Shown: positions 21,764 through 32,350 of the stretch, piece after piece | Position numbering within the stretch: the stretch's first letter is position 1 | Layout of the letters: every line of letters begins with the position of its first letter | Assembly: GCA_946902875.1 (NCBI GenBank) | Contig: OX336355.1 | Coordinates: 18,075,347 to 18,139,346 of the forward strand | DNA from: Nematopogon swammerdamellus | Taxonomy: Eukaryota > Arthropoda > Insecta > Lepidoptera > Adelidae | Length of the DNA stretch: 64,000 nucleotides | Direction of reading: 5' to 3' | Made by a program: the position numbers and the translations under genes | The notes under the pieces: model-generated | The model's database searches: none | What the model was told of the DNA's origin: nothing | What the model saw: the letters and a program-made list of their open reading frames with translations, nothing else

Positions 21764-22394
21764 TTGGATATCAACAATATCACAACTTCTAAAAACCTGG
21801 GCGTGATGAATAATGTGCGACGGTACTTCACGCCGGGCCAAAGGCTGCTTCTGTATAAATCGCAGATCAGGTCCTGCTTGGAGTACTGCTCGCACCTGTG
21901 GGATTGCTCTGCCAAATACCAGCTTGCGCCTTTCGATTCGATCCAACGTCGAGCCGTGCGACTAGTGGATGACCACGACGTGTCCCGCGATCTAGAACCA
22001 CTGCAACTGCGTAGGGATGCCGGCGCCCTAAGTGTGTTCTGGTTCTATCTATAGCTTACTCCGTGGTGAATGCTCGGAGGAGGCCGTCCTCTTTCCACCT
22101 CCGCACGACGCGCACTGGGGCAGGGATTGCATCCCTATACGCTGGACTTACCACGGATGCGTACCAATCGGTTCTGCAGATCTTTCCTTCACAGAACTGG
22201 TAAACTCTGCAACGCTCTCCCTGTCCACATATTTACCCCCAAATATAGTCTCGGGTCCTTCAAGAGAGGCGTGATTAAGCACCTGTCAGGCCGGCATGGC
22301 ATTCGCAACCCCCGCGTACGTCCGAATGTCCATTGGCGGCGTTAGACACCTTATGGGTGGCTCGGCGCCACATGTCGCGCTTTCTATAAAAAAA
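21764..22394 (+). pseudogene. LINE-J reverse transcriptase C-terminus, broken
   Basis: Decayed end of the ORF2 protein of a non-LTR retrotransposon; the intact protein would carry endonuclease and reverse transcriptase. The first frame (21764-22054) shows the post-polymerase region: RRYFTPGQRLLLYKSQIR, then LEYCSHLWDCSAKYQL, then QRRAVRLVDD and LEPLQLRRDAGAL. These motifs are typical of CR1/Jockey-group insect LINEs. A frame change near 22050 moves into a second frame (22070-22345) with HPYTLDLPRMRTNRF, RTGKLCNALPVHIFTPKYSL and HLSGRHGIRNPRVRPNVH, then a stop, about 50 bp of 3' UTR and a poly-A run. The polymerase core (YxDD) is absent, so this is a 5'-truncated copy. It is the best reference here for the shorter LINE-J stubs. 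Clade assignment is from motif memory and is tentative. Confidence 0.88.
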
Positions 22395-22527
22395 CTTTGC
22401 GGCGACACTCGGCTCGGCGATACCTAAGCAAGTGACAGTTTAATGTTGGGTCAACAGGAAACGAGTGACCGATGTGTCACCCAACAATCACTACCGTCGT
22501 CTCACGCGTGCGGTGAATACAAGATCT

Positions 22528-22717
22528 GTACCCTCATCACGAGATTTAACCTACACCGGGTACTACGCTACGCCGTGTTCTCCGCATCATTTTATATGGA
22601 GAAACGCGTAGCGCCTCTAGTGATAGATTTGCGAATTTCGTTTCTCCATACAAAATGATGCGGAGAATACGGCGTAGCGTAGTACGCGGTGTAGGTCAAA
22701 TCTCGTGATAAGGGTAC
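22528..22717. mobile_element. Foldback element, 79-bp arms
   Basis: Left arm 22528-22606 and right arm 22639-22717 are reverse complements with five mismatches by hand count, around a 32-bp spacer. Ends read GTACCC/GGGTAC. A small foldback MITE is likely; the transcript would be a long hairpin. Confidence 0.88.
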
Positions 22718-23199
22718 TGGGATACGGTACTATAGCGATCGTCGTTCTGTATTTATTACCTTACTTAACATTCGATAGAAAAGGCTCAGTGGAAAAGGCG
22801 AAAGATGTAAGGAGAGGATGTAGAAATGTTAAAAGTGAAAGATATTAAGGCCCTGTCAACCCGTATTCACCCGTACTCCTCTTTCAAGGCGCCTGTTTCG
22901 CTGGTTGGAGTAGGATGCAACATAATCAATCAAAAATTGGGTTTTTATATATAAAAAATATCTACATATATATTAAAAATATCTATTTAAAAAACAAGTA
23001 TACTCCTGGCTACTAACTATTGAACTTAAAAAATCAAATGAACTATTGAACATAATGGTGTAGTGATGGTAGAAAGTGGACTTATAAGACTGAATACTTA
23101 GGATAGGTACACAGGTACTGGCTGAGAAAGTTAAATAAAAAATTTGTAAACTTCATTTTCTAAATGTATTTCTATATTAAGTTTTTTTTTCTCTTTAAT
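22718..23199. other. Unassigned
   Basis: No gene or repeat recognised. Confidence 0.4.
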
Positions 23200-23328
23200 C
23201 TGTTGACCTGCCCCCTGCAAGACAGCTCACGCTAGTGCAGAGGGCAGGGGTTGATACTAAACATGTAAATGTAAAAACAATGTAAAAACATTTATACAAA
23301 TAAACATCTTTATCTTATCTTATTTTTT
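23200..23328 (+). mobile_element. LINE 3' end with (TTATC)n tail
   Basis: Ends AATAAACATCTTTATCTTAT and (CTTAT)n; the same tail type is at 38310-38360. Confidence 0.5.
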
Positions 23329-23555
23329 TATTCCAAAACTACGGATCGAAACAAAAAAGTAAAAAGCTTCGGATTTAGATGTTATTATATTCAACAAATA
23401 ATTTATGTTTTTTCAAAGGCTTGGTTTGGTCACGTTGCCTAAAATTTTTTATAACTAAATTCAAAGGCATGTTCATGATTTTTTTCTATTGAGCGCAGTT
23501 ATTCAAATCTTGTTTTCAAAAAGATATCGATCTGCGCTGATAGATGAAGTTTTAC

Positions 23556-24257
23556 ATATGAACCAGTTATTTCAAAAACCCCAAAAGTCCATTCGATACA
23601 ACTTTTGGGAAATGAGAAAAAACTGTCTACTGAAATATTTTCCAAAGAACTTTGTAATATCTAATATAAGGTTTTAAAGTATAGCGAAAAGTATATTATT
23701 CCTGACAAAAGTAATGTGAAAATTCAAGCCCTTATATTTTTTATTATTCTTTTTAAACTCGTGGACTTTTGGTGTTTCTGAAATAAACTAGTTTTGTATG
23801 AAGGAAATAAGAAAAAAATATAAATAAAACAATGGTTTTAATACACATTTATTATTGTTACAATCCCTCAGCTCACCACATAATCATAAAAAAATTTAAA
23901 TCGCACGAAAACTTAAAATTACACATCATTCACCACTTATATAAATTAACCCTGGTTATTCTTTTTTTAAACCACCAAAACATTCACCCATACCACTTCC
24001 CTTGTTTTTACATATATTTTATATTCTAAACCAATGTTTTGGTGCCTTAAAAAAAAAATTATTATAAAAAGCCCAAATGTCACGGGCTTTCTGCAATAAA
24101 CAATTTTTCGTCCTATTTTTTTCTGTATGAACTAGTTGGAATTTAAGGGGTTCCTGTGTAACATGGATGAGTCTTGGTACAAAGAGTAAGAAAATGCAAA
24201 AAAGTGAAAATCGAAAAATGTGCCACTTTTGGGGTTTCTGAAATAACAGGTTCATAT
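23556..24257. repeat. Region with three related inverted motifs
   Basis: A 33-bp motif at 23556-23588 (centre GTTATTTCAAAAACCCCAAA) is inverted at 24225-24257 (TTTTGGGGTTTCTGAAATAA) with a third partial copy at 23765. The outer pair could be termini of a 0.7 kb element. The sequence between is AT-rich with no transposase. Confidence 0.45.
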
Positions 24258-24355
24258 ATTAAAACTGAATCTGTCAGGTGAGTAATATTGGTGGTAAGCT
24301 TATTTAAATTCGAGTCAGACGCAGCCTCACGTCACCTTAAAGCGGAAATAAACTA

Positions 24356-24640
24356 AGAAAAACAGCGGTCAAACGGAAGTCGAACTCGCGTGGAGAGGGT
24401 TAAGTACCATTGCGTTTTCCGTGATAACTGTATGACTTAAAATTTTCGTTTAGGTTTTGTTTGTAAATCGCTGCGCTGTTGTGATAATCGAATCGAGCGC
24501 CTCGCCCTTTGTTAGTTAAGTTACTTTCTTTGAGAAGGTATCTGTCGTTTATCTGATCTGAAACCAGTTCGACCTTCATAGTTAGTTACTTCCATTCTTC
24601 TTTGAAATGCGAATTTTTCACGCGAGCGAAATCGCGGGCA
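24356..24640 (+). mobile_element. R-variant head running to Helitron-like end
   Basis: GAAGTCGAACTCGCGTGGAG resembles the variant head at 53197. The far end ACGCGAGCGAAATCGCGGGC followed by AACAGCTA resembles a Helitron 3' end with a mutated CTAG. Confidence 0.4.
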
Positions 24641-24662
24641 ACAGCTACTCCTCATTACTCAA

Positions 24663-24972
24663 TATACACGCTGTTGCAATTGCCCCCGTAATATTTTAAC
24701 TGACATCTGGGGGTGGTTCTATATTATGTGAAAATAAATAACTTATGCGGCGAAAAAAATTTTTTTGAAACAAAAATAAAATTTATTTTTTCCATACAAA
24801 AATTTAATACCTATTCTCAAAATGTATGGGGAAAACAATTTTTTTTCTTCAAATTAAAAAGTCGTAGAACAAAAGTTGTTCGGTTTACATTACATGTAAT
24901 GAAACCGAAGAAAAGAACTTTTGTTTCAGGTTTAACGGGTTGCATGCAATGCAACACCGTGTCGTGTACGTA
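24663..24972 (-). mobile_element. MITE with GTTGCA termini
   Basis: Ends TACACGCTGTTGCAATTGCC and TGCAATGCAACACCGTGT are inverted. The interior AACAATTTTTTTTCTTCAAA and GTCGTAGAACAAAAGTTGTT is shared, in opposite orientation, with 39148-39425. Confidence 0.75.
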
Positions 24973-25231
24973 AGTAATCATTTATTTGTAGGCCTTTACA
25001 GCCTTTCAAAAATTGCCATCGCGGACGGTATTTCACGTCCACAAGGCGGGGTATTGGTAAAGTTTTCAACTAGCAATAATCGCACCTCGGTTAAACCTCA
25101 TTGGTTACGATATTGCCTCTGCGCAAAGCAGTGTTGCCAACTCTTTTCTAACTCGCCCACCAGATGCGCCAGTCGAAACCACCAGAATTTCCCCAGATTT
25201 TCAGAAATACTCAAAAATAAAAAATTATAAT

Positions 25232-25311
25232 AAAAATCGAACCCTAGTGTTGAAGGCGGTCGGTTATTTTTGCTTGCAAAGCACCACCTTCAACTCTAGG
25301 GTTCGATTTTT
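25232..25311. repeat. Hairpin with 29-bp arms
   Basis: Arms 25232-25260 and 25283-25311 (AAAAATCGAACCCTAG...) are complementary with two mismatches around a 22-base loop. Confidence 0.8.
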
Positions 25312-25814
25312 TTTATTTCATAAATTTTTCAAGGCGGTTTTTATATTTTTTGAAATAGTTTTTTATTTCACAGTTTTTTTTTAGTATTTTATTGGTATTA
25401 AAAAAAAATTTTAATCGGTTCACCCTGTCCAAAGTTCTGAGGTAACAAACATTCCGGTTTTTGAGGCTGTGTCTGCTCTTCAGAATAATGAAAAACCAGA
25501 CAAACGTCCTTTTCAGGATCTTCAAATAAAAGAGTAGTACGATCATTTCCAAACAGATCAATTTAGTATAAATAATAATTATTATCACTGCAATCACAGG
25601 ACAGATGGTTGCATACGAAATAATACCTATTACTAAAATAACAATTGAGATTAGTCTTCTTCTGAAGAAGAAAGCGTCTCAGCTTCTTCGCATGGAATGG
25701 GTGCAGCATAAACACATTTGGTTCCAATTTTGTTTAACAGATCCTTGGGGAAAGTGTAGGACGTGTTGCAACACTTCATCGATTTAAACACTAAATTTTT
25801 TGCACAACCACTAA

Positions 25815-27209
25815 GGGCCGGTTGTCAAAAAGCCCGTCAAATGCTAACCGTCACGGTTACATTTAATTATGATTTAGCAGGTAATCGCCCGTCAACCTAA
25901 AACGAGTTGTCAAAACCATGTTTCGATCAAAGTTAGATTGCCAGAGCGCAGGTATACAATTTACTGTCCGAAAAATGTTTTCATGTTGGTACCACTGATT
26001 TAAAACACAGCGCTGTCTTTGCCTTCACTATATGAGAAAAGAGACGAGTACTGCAATAAAATAAGCTCTAACAAAAATTATAGAGGTATCCTTGTCTCAG
26101 ATGTAGGAAAGAAGAGCATAGCTGTGATTTTGACTTACAGGACAAAGATTATATGATTATTTTGAAATAAATTATTATCTTCCTTTATAATTTCGTTTGT
26201 AATTGTAAAAAATATATATTGGAATGAAATTATTATTTTTATTCATTTCTACAAAATATCCATACATGTATGAGTATCTATATAAGAACCGAGTAAGAAG
26301 ATTCTTATTCAATTCGTGAATTAAAAGTTTCATATTTCATATTCAATTTATAAGCATTATGAGCCCCAGGGCAGCAGCACTGCATCGCCAGTTGAGCGCT
26401 GTTCCCCAGGCCAGCTCCCCTTCGTGATGTGGACTGTATAGGTCAGGTTAAAAGAAAAACTGATTTCGATATTTTAGGTTATAATTTTCCGCATACAACA
26501 AAACTGATAGTTGGTTGCCGCCGTTATCACTTTATTCTTTCTTTTCAAAATGTACGAGACTACCACATATGATATGAGGGCGGAGCAAGCCCCGAAACAC
26601 GTAGTACACTTTTCATGCTGTACTGTCGCGTCGGCCGTCGTCAACATTATCCGTCAGCAGACGGACGATCTTGCGAGCCGGTCGTCTCAGCACTCCGCCC
26701 GCACGTCAGCCACGCGTACATATGCGGTTCGGGTTAGCTATCACGACGAGGTCACCCGCTGGAGTAGTGAGCTTGGTCAGGCGCGCGGTAGCGATTGGAG
26801 GCTAGGCACTTGCTAGGCACATACTACACTGACAACAATGTTGCGATGGCGTGGCTGATGGTAGGAGACGCTTCCAGCAGTTACAAAGTCTAGGCACGTC
26901 CTGAGTTGGCCACTGAACACTAGATAAACGCAGGAAGGAGCACCCAAAAGTTTCAAAATGTGTTTGTACATAATCTCTTTACGACTTGGCAGATTCAATT
27001 TGACAGCTCATTCGACAATGATCACGAGATAACCGTGATTTAACCGCTAACCGGGGTTGTAGGGTGCGATTACGATTACCGGTTAAAATCACTGATTAAC
27101 GTAAAATCAAAGCTTGGTTAAGTTTTTGGCAACCGAATTTCCTACTAACCGGCCGTTAATCAAACGTTGACGTGATTTTAACCTTGACGCTCCTTTTGAC
27201 AACCGGCCC
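25815..27209. mobile_element. Non-autonomous PIF/Harbinger-like transposon
   Basis: Ends GGGCCGGTTGTCAAAA and TTTTGACAACCGGCCC are perfect 16-bp inverted repeats, flanked on both sides by TAA (25812-25814 and 27210-27212). A 3-bp TAA duplication and GGGCC terminus are the PIF/Harbinger pattern. At 1395 bp it is large for a MITE. I see no DDE transposase or Myb-like frame in it, though a moderately GC-rich interior at 26570-26810 is open for about 100 codons and looks like captured or unrelated DNA. Confidence 0.85.
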
Positions 27210-27212
27210 TAA

Positions 27213-27959
27213 ACAAATCTGATCAAACCACCATACTCAGCACTAGACCCTAGATCGCAAATTTGGCCACCAGACGGGATTCCAAACCACCAGATCTAGT
27301 GGCGCTAGCACTAAGTTGGCAACACTGGCGCAAAGTTAACGTAACCACCAGTACGGGGCGTCCATATACTTGGCGAATGCTATTCCAGTAGTAGTATGCA
27401 TCAGTACGCGTGGCGCCATCTATACGCTAAACTTTGTACTAGATACTTTTGTACTAGAAAGTTTAGTTAGACGGATGAGTGCTGTTTAAAGTGACAATTT
27501 TATATTATTCATAGAAAGTGAGAGCGCCACAAATACACAGAAATAAATTTAACATACATTTTCATTCACTATAATACATTTTATACGCTTATCCAACAGT
27601 CAATGCTTGAAGAAAATGTTTACTATAAACAATAATGTATCTAACCGAAAAGTCTCCCCGCAGACAATAATAGACACTTAAAATGCCTTATAGTATCATT
27701 CTAAAAAACTGCAGTAGAATAATAATACGATAAAAAATAAACCGATTAGTCGTAAGATGTTCAATTTGTTCCGAGCACTTACCCAAATCCTTTTTATGGC
27801 ACTTCGGGATTTTTTTTTTCTTCAAAATTAGGCACTTACAATTCGGTGGTAAATACACATCGAGTTTACTTTTGTTTTGAGCAAATGTTTAACTTTAAAT
27901 CATATTTATGTTCATATACAAACAGGCGTCTTTGAAAGCAGTAAATTTTTTGTAGTTTT
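27213..27959. other. Unassigned
   Basis: Contains AGTTGGCAACACTGGCGCAA near 27312, an inverted near-match to GCGCAAAGCAGTGTTGCCAA at 25120. The pair brackets the Harbinger-like element and may be the ends of an older host element. Confidence 0.4.
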
Positions 27960-28235
27960 ATGTTTGAACGAACTTGTCACAATTTATTCTAACCGATTCG
28001 ATTACACCCACGAAGAAGAACCGACAAGTCGTAGGGTATTTTCTTTTTCATAAATATTATTACAAGTTTAGGTGATAAGACTGAGAAAATGCAGGGTAGT
28101 TTTAAATTAATGTTTATATGTCTATTTTTTGTATGTATTGTATTGTATTGCATTGTATTCGTTTGTTGTTGTATCTCTGTATTGTAATTATGTGTGTTTT
28201 AATAAATAAACTTTTTGAATTTGAATTTGAAAGTA
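27960..28235 (+). mobile_element. LINE 3' end with (TTGAAT)n tail
   Basis: CGAAGAAGAACCGACAAGTC followed, after (TATTG)n, by TAATAAATAAACTTTTTGAA and TTTGAATTTGAA. Confidence 0.5.
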
Positions 28236-28424
28236 CTTTAGTGACTTAATAACATCGCTATAATAATAATAATTTAACACTGAATAAATAAAGTAAAAAG
28301 TAAAGTAAAAATGTTTTTTAAGTATTCATTCTAAAACATTACAATGAATTTTCACAGTAAATAGGTGTAACTTGTTTTAGACAGAAAGATAAATAATTAC
28401 TTCAACCTAAACTGTAATATGTAT

Positions 28425-28880
28425 ACAGGGTGTAAAAACGGCGAGTACATTAAATTTAGGAAATGATTATTGGGATCAAGCGTAACAAAAAAGTCAAATA
28501 ATTTTTTTCTGAATTCCCTTTAAATAAAAAGTTACAGTTTTCATACAAACTAATTGATTATTTTAGTGTAAAAATGATCTAATGACAACAGGGTGGCGCG
28601 GAAGGGGGAAGAGCGGGTGAGACGTGAGCGCCTCGGACGGAGGTGTTGGCGGGAGGGGCGGGGGTTAGCTTTATGAGTGCAGGACTGGAGGTCGGCAGGC
28701 GGAGGGTGCGGAGCGGCAACAACGCGTTAAATTACACTAGACGAAAACATACATTTCAAAAATTCATATCTCGAAAACTAGACACTTTAGAGAAAAACTT
28801 TACTTGCTTTTTTGTCTAGGAAAAACATGAGGATTGCGCTTGCGAAATTAATGTACTCGCCGTTTTAACACCCTGTATAC
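28425..28880. mobile_element. MITE with CAGGGTGT termini
   Basis: Left GTATACAGGGTGTAAAAACG (continuing GCGAGTACATTA) and right TAATGTACTCGCC then GTTTTAACACCCTGTATAC are inverted over about 31 bp with one indel. TA-flanked, as in Tc1/mariner. The interior is GC-rich (28600-28740). Its right end abuts the next element's terminus. Confidence 0.8.
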
Positions 28881-29435
28881 GGTGTCCCAGAAACCGACGA
28901 TAATCCTTTAACAGTAGATAGGGCTGCTAATTACCTCTCAGAATATCTAATTTTAGGTTTAGTAAAAATGGCTTAGTTTTTGAGATATTGTCATTTTTGT
29001 AAAAATCCAAAATTTTCTCCCTCAGCTCATTTTTTTAAATGCCACAAGTACAAATGTAAGATTTTCTTAAATCTAGTTTTTGTCAAATATTCCTGAAAAG
29101 TAAGGCTTTCACACGGTATAATTTATTTTTTCACGTTTAATCCTGTTTAGCTGAAAAACGACTTAAGAGCCACATGTTAAAAATTTTGTAGCCTCATCCC
29201 TTGAGTTTGGCCCTTCGCGGTGAAAAAAAATAGTACTACACTAAAGTGGCATTATGCAAAAAAAATACGCCCATCTAATGTAGTTTTTAAAATGGTACAT
29301 CACTTACCGATTTGCCCAATAATTCATGAGCTATTCTTTTTTAACTGCAAAAAGACCTCGGAATTTGATAATTGTTCTACCAACTACGAATTGGAATAAA
29401 ATAATCACTTGAAGTAATTGGTCTTTATTAACCTG

Positions 29436-30055
29436 TTAAAGTAGATGTTCAAATTGTTTACAACCTGCACAAATGCTAGCTCGACATCTTCTCACAAATG
29501 CCCGGTTGATGCGTCGAGCAAGTACTCGATGCAAGTGCAGATACGTTCACCTATGCTACGAGTATGTAAATAGTTTTTGTTTTCCGTCCAGTTGACTATA
29601 GTCGGCACGACCGAAGGGAAGCACTGACGTGGCACCAAGTTCACCCGGTGTTATGGGCTGACATCACGGATGTTGTAGGTGATGTAGCTAACCATGTCAG
29701 TTTACATAAAAAAAAACCTGAGCTACTGCCGTAATTTATTCTTTGAGCTCTATCAAGTTTTCCACAGGTTTCCCGTAAACTTTTTCTTTTAAATAGGCCC
29801 AATAATAAAAATCTAACGGATTTAAATCCGGTGACCTAGACGTCCAATCCATCTGTGGGGATATGCTTGGTCTAAAAAATTACGCACTTCCCTAGCGTGA
29901 TGGGCTGGGCAGCCATCATTTTACAACCACCCCCGTATGGCCAATGGTACATCTTCTAAAAGGCTCTGAAGCTCCTGTTGCAGAAACTCAAGATAATTCG
30001 CCCGTTTAAAGTCTCTACAATTCAACGGACGTCTTCTGGCCTCCTAGCCACTTGC
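29436..30055 (-). pseudogene. Mariner-type transposase remnant, left arm
   Basis: C-terminal half of a DDE transposase of the Tc1/mariner superfamily (cut-and-paste DNA transposition in the nucleus). Minus-strand reading, starting in the spacer: LEFLQQELQSLLEDVPLAIR, a stop, NDGCPAHHAREVRNFLDQ with the second catalytic Asp in NDG, then YPHRWIG. A frame change follows and the frame resumes as SRSPDLNPLDFYYWAYLK, whose SPD holds the third catalytic Asp. A stop interrupts after LIELKE, then the SINE insert, then RRINRAFVRRCRAS and GGKQFEHLL with the natural stop in the mirror copy. The N-terminal helix-turn-helix and first Asp are missing. Several stops and frame changes show that it is dead. 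Confidence 0.85.
29563..29716 (+). mobile_element. SINE-A 3' fragment in left arm
   Basis: TATGTAAATAGTTTTTGTTT to CAGTTTACATAAAAAAAAA. Its junctions match those of the mirror copy at 30202-30355, so it was present before the inverted duplication. Confidence 0.85.
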
Positions 30056-30474
30056 ATCCCCACAGATAGACCGGACGTCTAGATCACCGTATTTAAATCC
30101 GTTAGATTTTTATTATTGGGGCTATTTAAAAGAAAAAGTTTACGGGAAACCTGTGGAAAACTTAATAGAGCTCAAAGAAAGAATTGCGGCAGTAGCTCAG
30201 GTTTTTTTTATGTAAACTGACATGGTTGGCTACATCACCTACAACATCCGTGATGTCAGCCCATAACACCGAGTGAACTTGGTGCCACGTCAGTGCTTCC
30301 CTTCGGTCGTGCCGACTATAGTCAACAGGACGGAAAACACAAACTATTACATAGCATAGGTGGACGTATCTGCACTTGCATCGAGTACTTGCTCGACGCA
30401 TCAACCGGGCATTTGTGAGAAGATGTCGAGCTAGCATTTGTGCAGGTGGTAAACAATTTGAACATCTACTTTAA
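30056..30474 (+). pseudogene. Mariner-type transposase remnant, right arm
   Basis: Mirror copy of the C-terminal transposase. Plus strand: the DLNPLDF region is changed (ATCACCGTATTTAAATCCGT), GLFKRKSLRETCGKL-type frames follow in a shifted phase, the SINE insert interrupts, then HRVLARRINRAFVRRCRASI, GGKQFEHLL and a stop at 30472-30474. GGxxFEHLL before the stop is characteristic of this transposase group as I know it. It lacks the NDG region, which exists only once, in the spacer on the other strand. Confidence 0.8.
30202..30355 (-). mobile_element. SINE-A 3' fragment in right arm
   Basis: TTTTTTTATGTAAACTGACA to ACACAAACTATTACATAG, inverted copy of 29563-29716, both flanked by AGTAGCTCAG/CTGAGCTACT transposase sequence. 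Confidence 0.85.
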
Positions 30475-31107
30475 CAGGTTAATAAAGACCAATTTACTTC
30501 AATAGTGTTTATTTTATTCCAATTCGAACTTTATAGAACAGTTATCAAATTCAGAGGTCCTTTTGCAGTTAAATAACAATATCCCATAAATTATTAGGCA
30601 AATCGATAAGTAATGTACCATTTTAAAAACTACATTAGATGGGCGTATTTTTGTGGCATAATGCCACTTTAGTGTAGTAATTTTTTTTTTCACCGCGAAG
30701 GGCCAAACTCAAGGGATGAGGCCGAAAATTTTTTAACATGTGGCTCTTAAGTCGTTTTTCAGCTAAACAGGATTAAACATGAAAAAATTAATTATACCGT
30801 GTTAAAGCCTTACTTTTCAGGAATATTCGACAAAAACTAGATTTAAGAAAATCTTATATTTGTACTTGTGGTATTTAAAAAAATGAGCGGAGGGAGAAAA
30901 TTTTGGATTTTTACAAAAATGACAATATCTCAAAAACTAAGCCATTTTTACTAAACCTAAAATTAGATATTCTGAGAGGTAATTAGCAGCCCTATCTCCT
31001 GTTAAAGGATTATCGTCGGTTTCTGGGACACCCTGTATATTAAACTGTATATACTTTTTAACATAACATGTTAACACAAGTCTAACAAGAACTAACAAAA
31101 GTCACCC

Positions 31108-31483
31108 TTTTTTATGGACACTAACACGGATTGCTACATCACCTACTAAGCCTGTGATGTCAGCCTATAACACCTTGGTGACCTAGGCGCCATGTCAGTG
31201 CTTCCCTTAGGTCGTGCCGGCTACACTGAACTGGACGGAAAACACAAACTATTTACATGGGGGGCGCTTAGATCGGTCTCTCATTTAGTGTGGAGGCACC
31301 TGTCCTTGCGGGTTAAATCCTACCCTACCACCTAGTAAGGTAAGAAGGGAAGGGACCTCTACAGTTTTACGTGGAATCCGAACCACGGTCAGCCTCGACA
31401 ACGGTCGAACGGTCGCCAATATAAATTTTGACCGCGCCAAGCTACGCCGATCTATCGATCGCACTAGCCGAACTGCCGACTTA
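31108..31483 (-). mobile_element. SINE-A, full length but decayed
   Basis: TTTTTTATGGACACTAACAC to a mutated head. TACATGGGGGGCGCTTAGAT replaces the usual TACATAGCCGTTTCGACC. Confidence 0.8.
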
Positions 31484-32199
31484 TGACAACATACATACGT
31501 GGAATTTATTTTTTTTTATTTTATTTTGCAACACGCAGATTTAGCATTATGTAAAAAACAAATAAAAAACCAATTTCTCTCCATTGAAGCGCGACTAGTA
31601 TTATGGAAGTAATAAATAAAGCCGAGTGCATACTACAGGTACGGGTAATTCCAATGTCACTCGGGGGACGCATTTATATTTTTATATGCACTCGGGTTTA
31701 GAATTCTTTATTTCTCAGCAGAAAGGATTACTTCTCTTTCGATGGGGGAAAGGGGGTAAAATTGTCATTGCTGGAATTTTCTTAGGAGTAGACGTATTGA
31801 TAGTAGGCGTAGGTTTGGTTCTTCGTGATGAAAGCTGTTATATATTATGATAATACAATTAAATCTTTTTTCTTAAAATTTTTCAATTCTTTTTCTGTGT
31901 ATGTGATAAGTATGTTGTTTTCTTTTCTTTTTATCTATCACCTACTCTCTTACCTATGTGTGTGGTTGCTGCTCCTCAATAAAATCGTAATTTGCTGTTT
32001 TATATGCTGTGTACTTGCCTTTGCCTTTTTCTCTCATGATTTCTTTTCTTTAGGTAGGTTTATTATTACTAGTTTTTAAATAAGTAAAATTGTAACGCCC
32101 CTCTATAATTTTCTTTGTGAAAAACGCTGCTGGGCATGTATTTATTCTTTGTTATTATGTTTGCTATTGTTTTTTATTTTATGTACATGTCTGTTTGTT
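31484..32199. other. Unassigned, AT-rich
   Basis: No element recognised. Two T-rich open frames (31626-32079) look like chance; they encode hydrophobic, low-complexity peptides without motifs. Confidence 0.4.
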
Positions 32200-32350
32200 T
32201 TTCCAAAATAAATAAAATGAAATAAAATAAAATAAATCAAAGGTTGACTGGAAGAAATAACTCCTAGTGATAAGTTCGCCTTTGCGCGCTATTGTTTTGT
32301 GTTTTTCATTGCTGCGTATTTCTAATAAATGTGAGATAAATAATTTATAT
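32200..32350 (+). mobile_element. LINE tail plus 3' end pieces
   Basis: (AAATA)n at 32204-32238, then CAAAGGTTGACTGGAAGAAA and AGTTCGCCTTTGCGCGC of the family at 4890. Confidence 0.6.

Larger units (their letters stand above)
28881..31037. mobile_element. Palindromic Tc1/mariner-like element
   Basis: Left arm 28881-29862 and right arm 30056-31037 (both 982 bp) are inverted copies around a 193-bp spacer. Outer ends read GGTGTCCCAGAAACCGACGA and its complement, next to CCCTGTA. Each arm runs from the terminus through a 3' non-coding part into the C-terminal transposase codons and carries the same SINE-A 3' fragment. The arms differ by scattered changes (my estimate is 5-10 %). Confidence 0.9.

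Noticed and set aside
22032..22274. 80-codon open frame overlapping the LINE-J tail
   Set aside because: It is out of frame with the LINE-J protein, whose motifs lie in the neighbouring frame.
30162..30437. 91-codon minus-strand frame in the right palindrome arm
   Set aside because: Antisense to the transposase remnant and the SINE; the plus-strand frame carries the known motifs.
31626..32079. Two hydrophobic open frames
   Set aside because: T-rich composition creates Phe/Leu codons by chance; no start context or motif.
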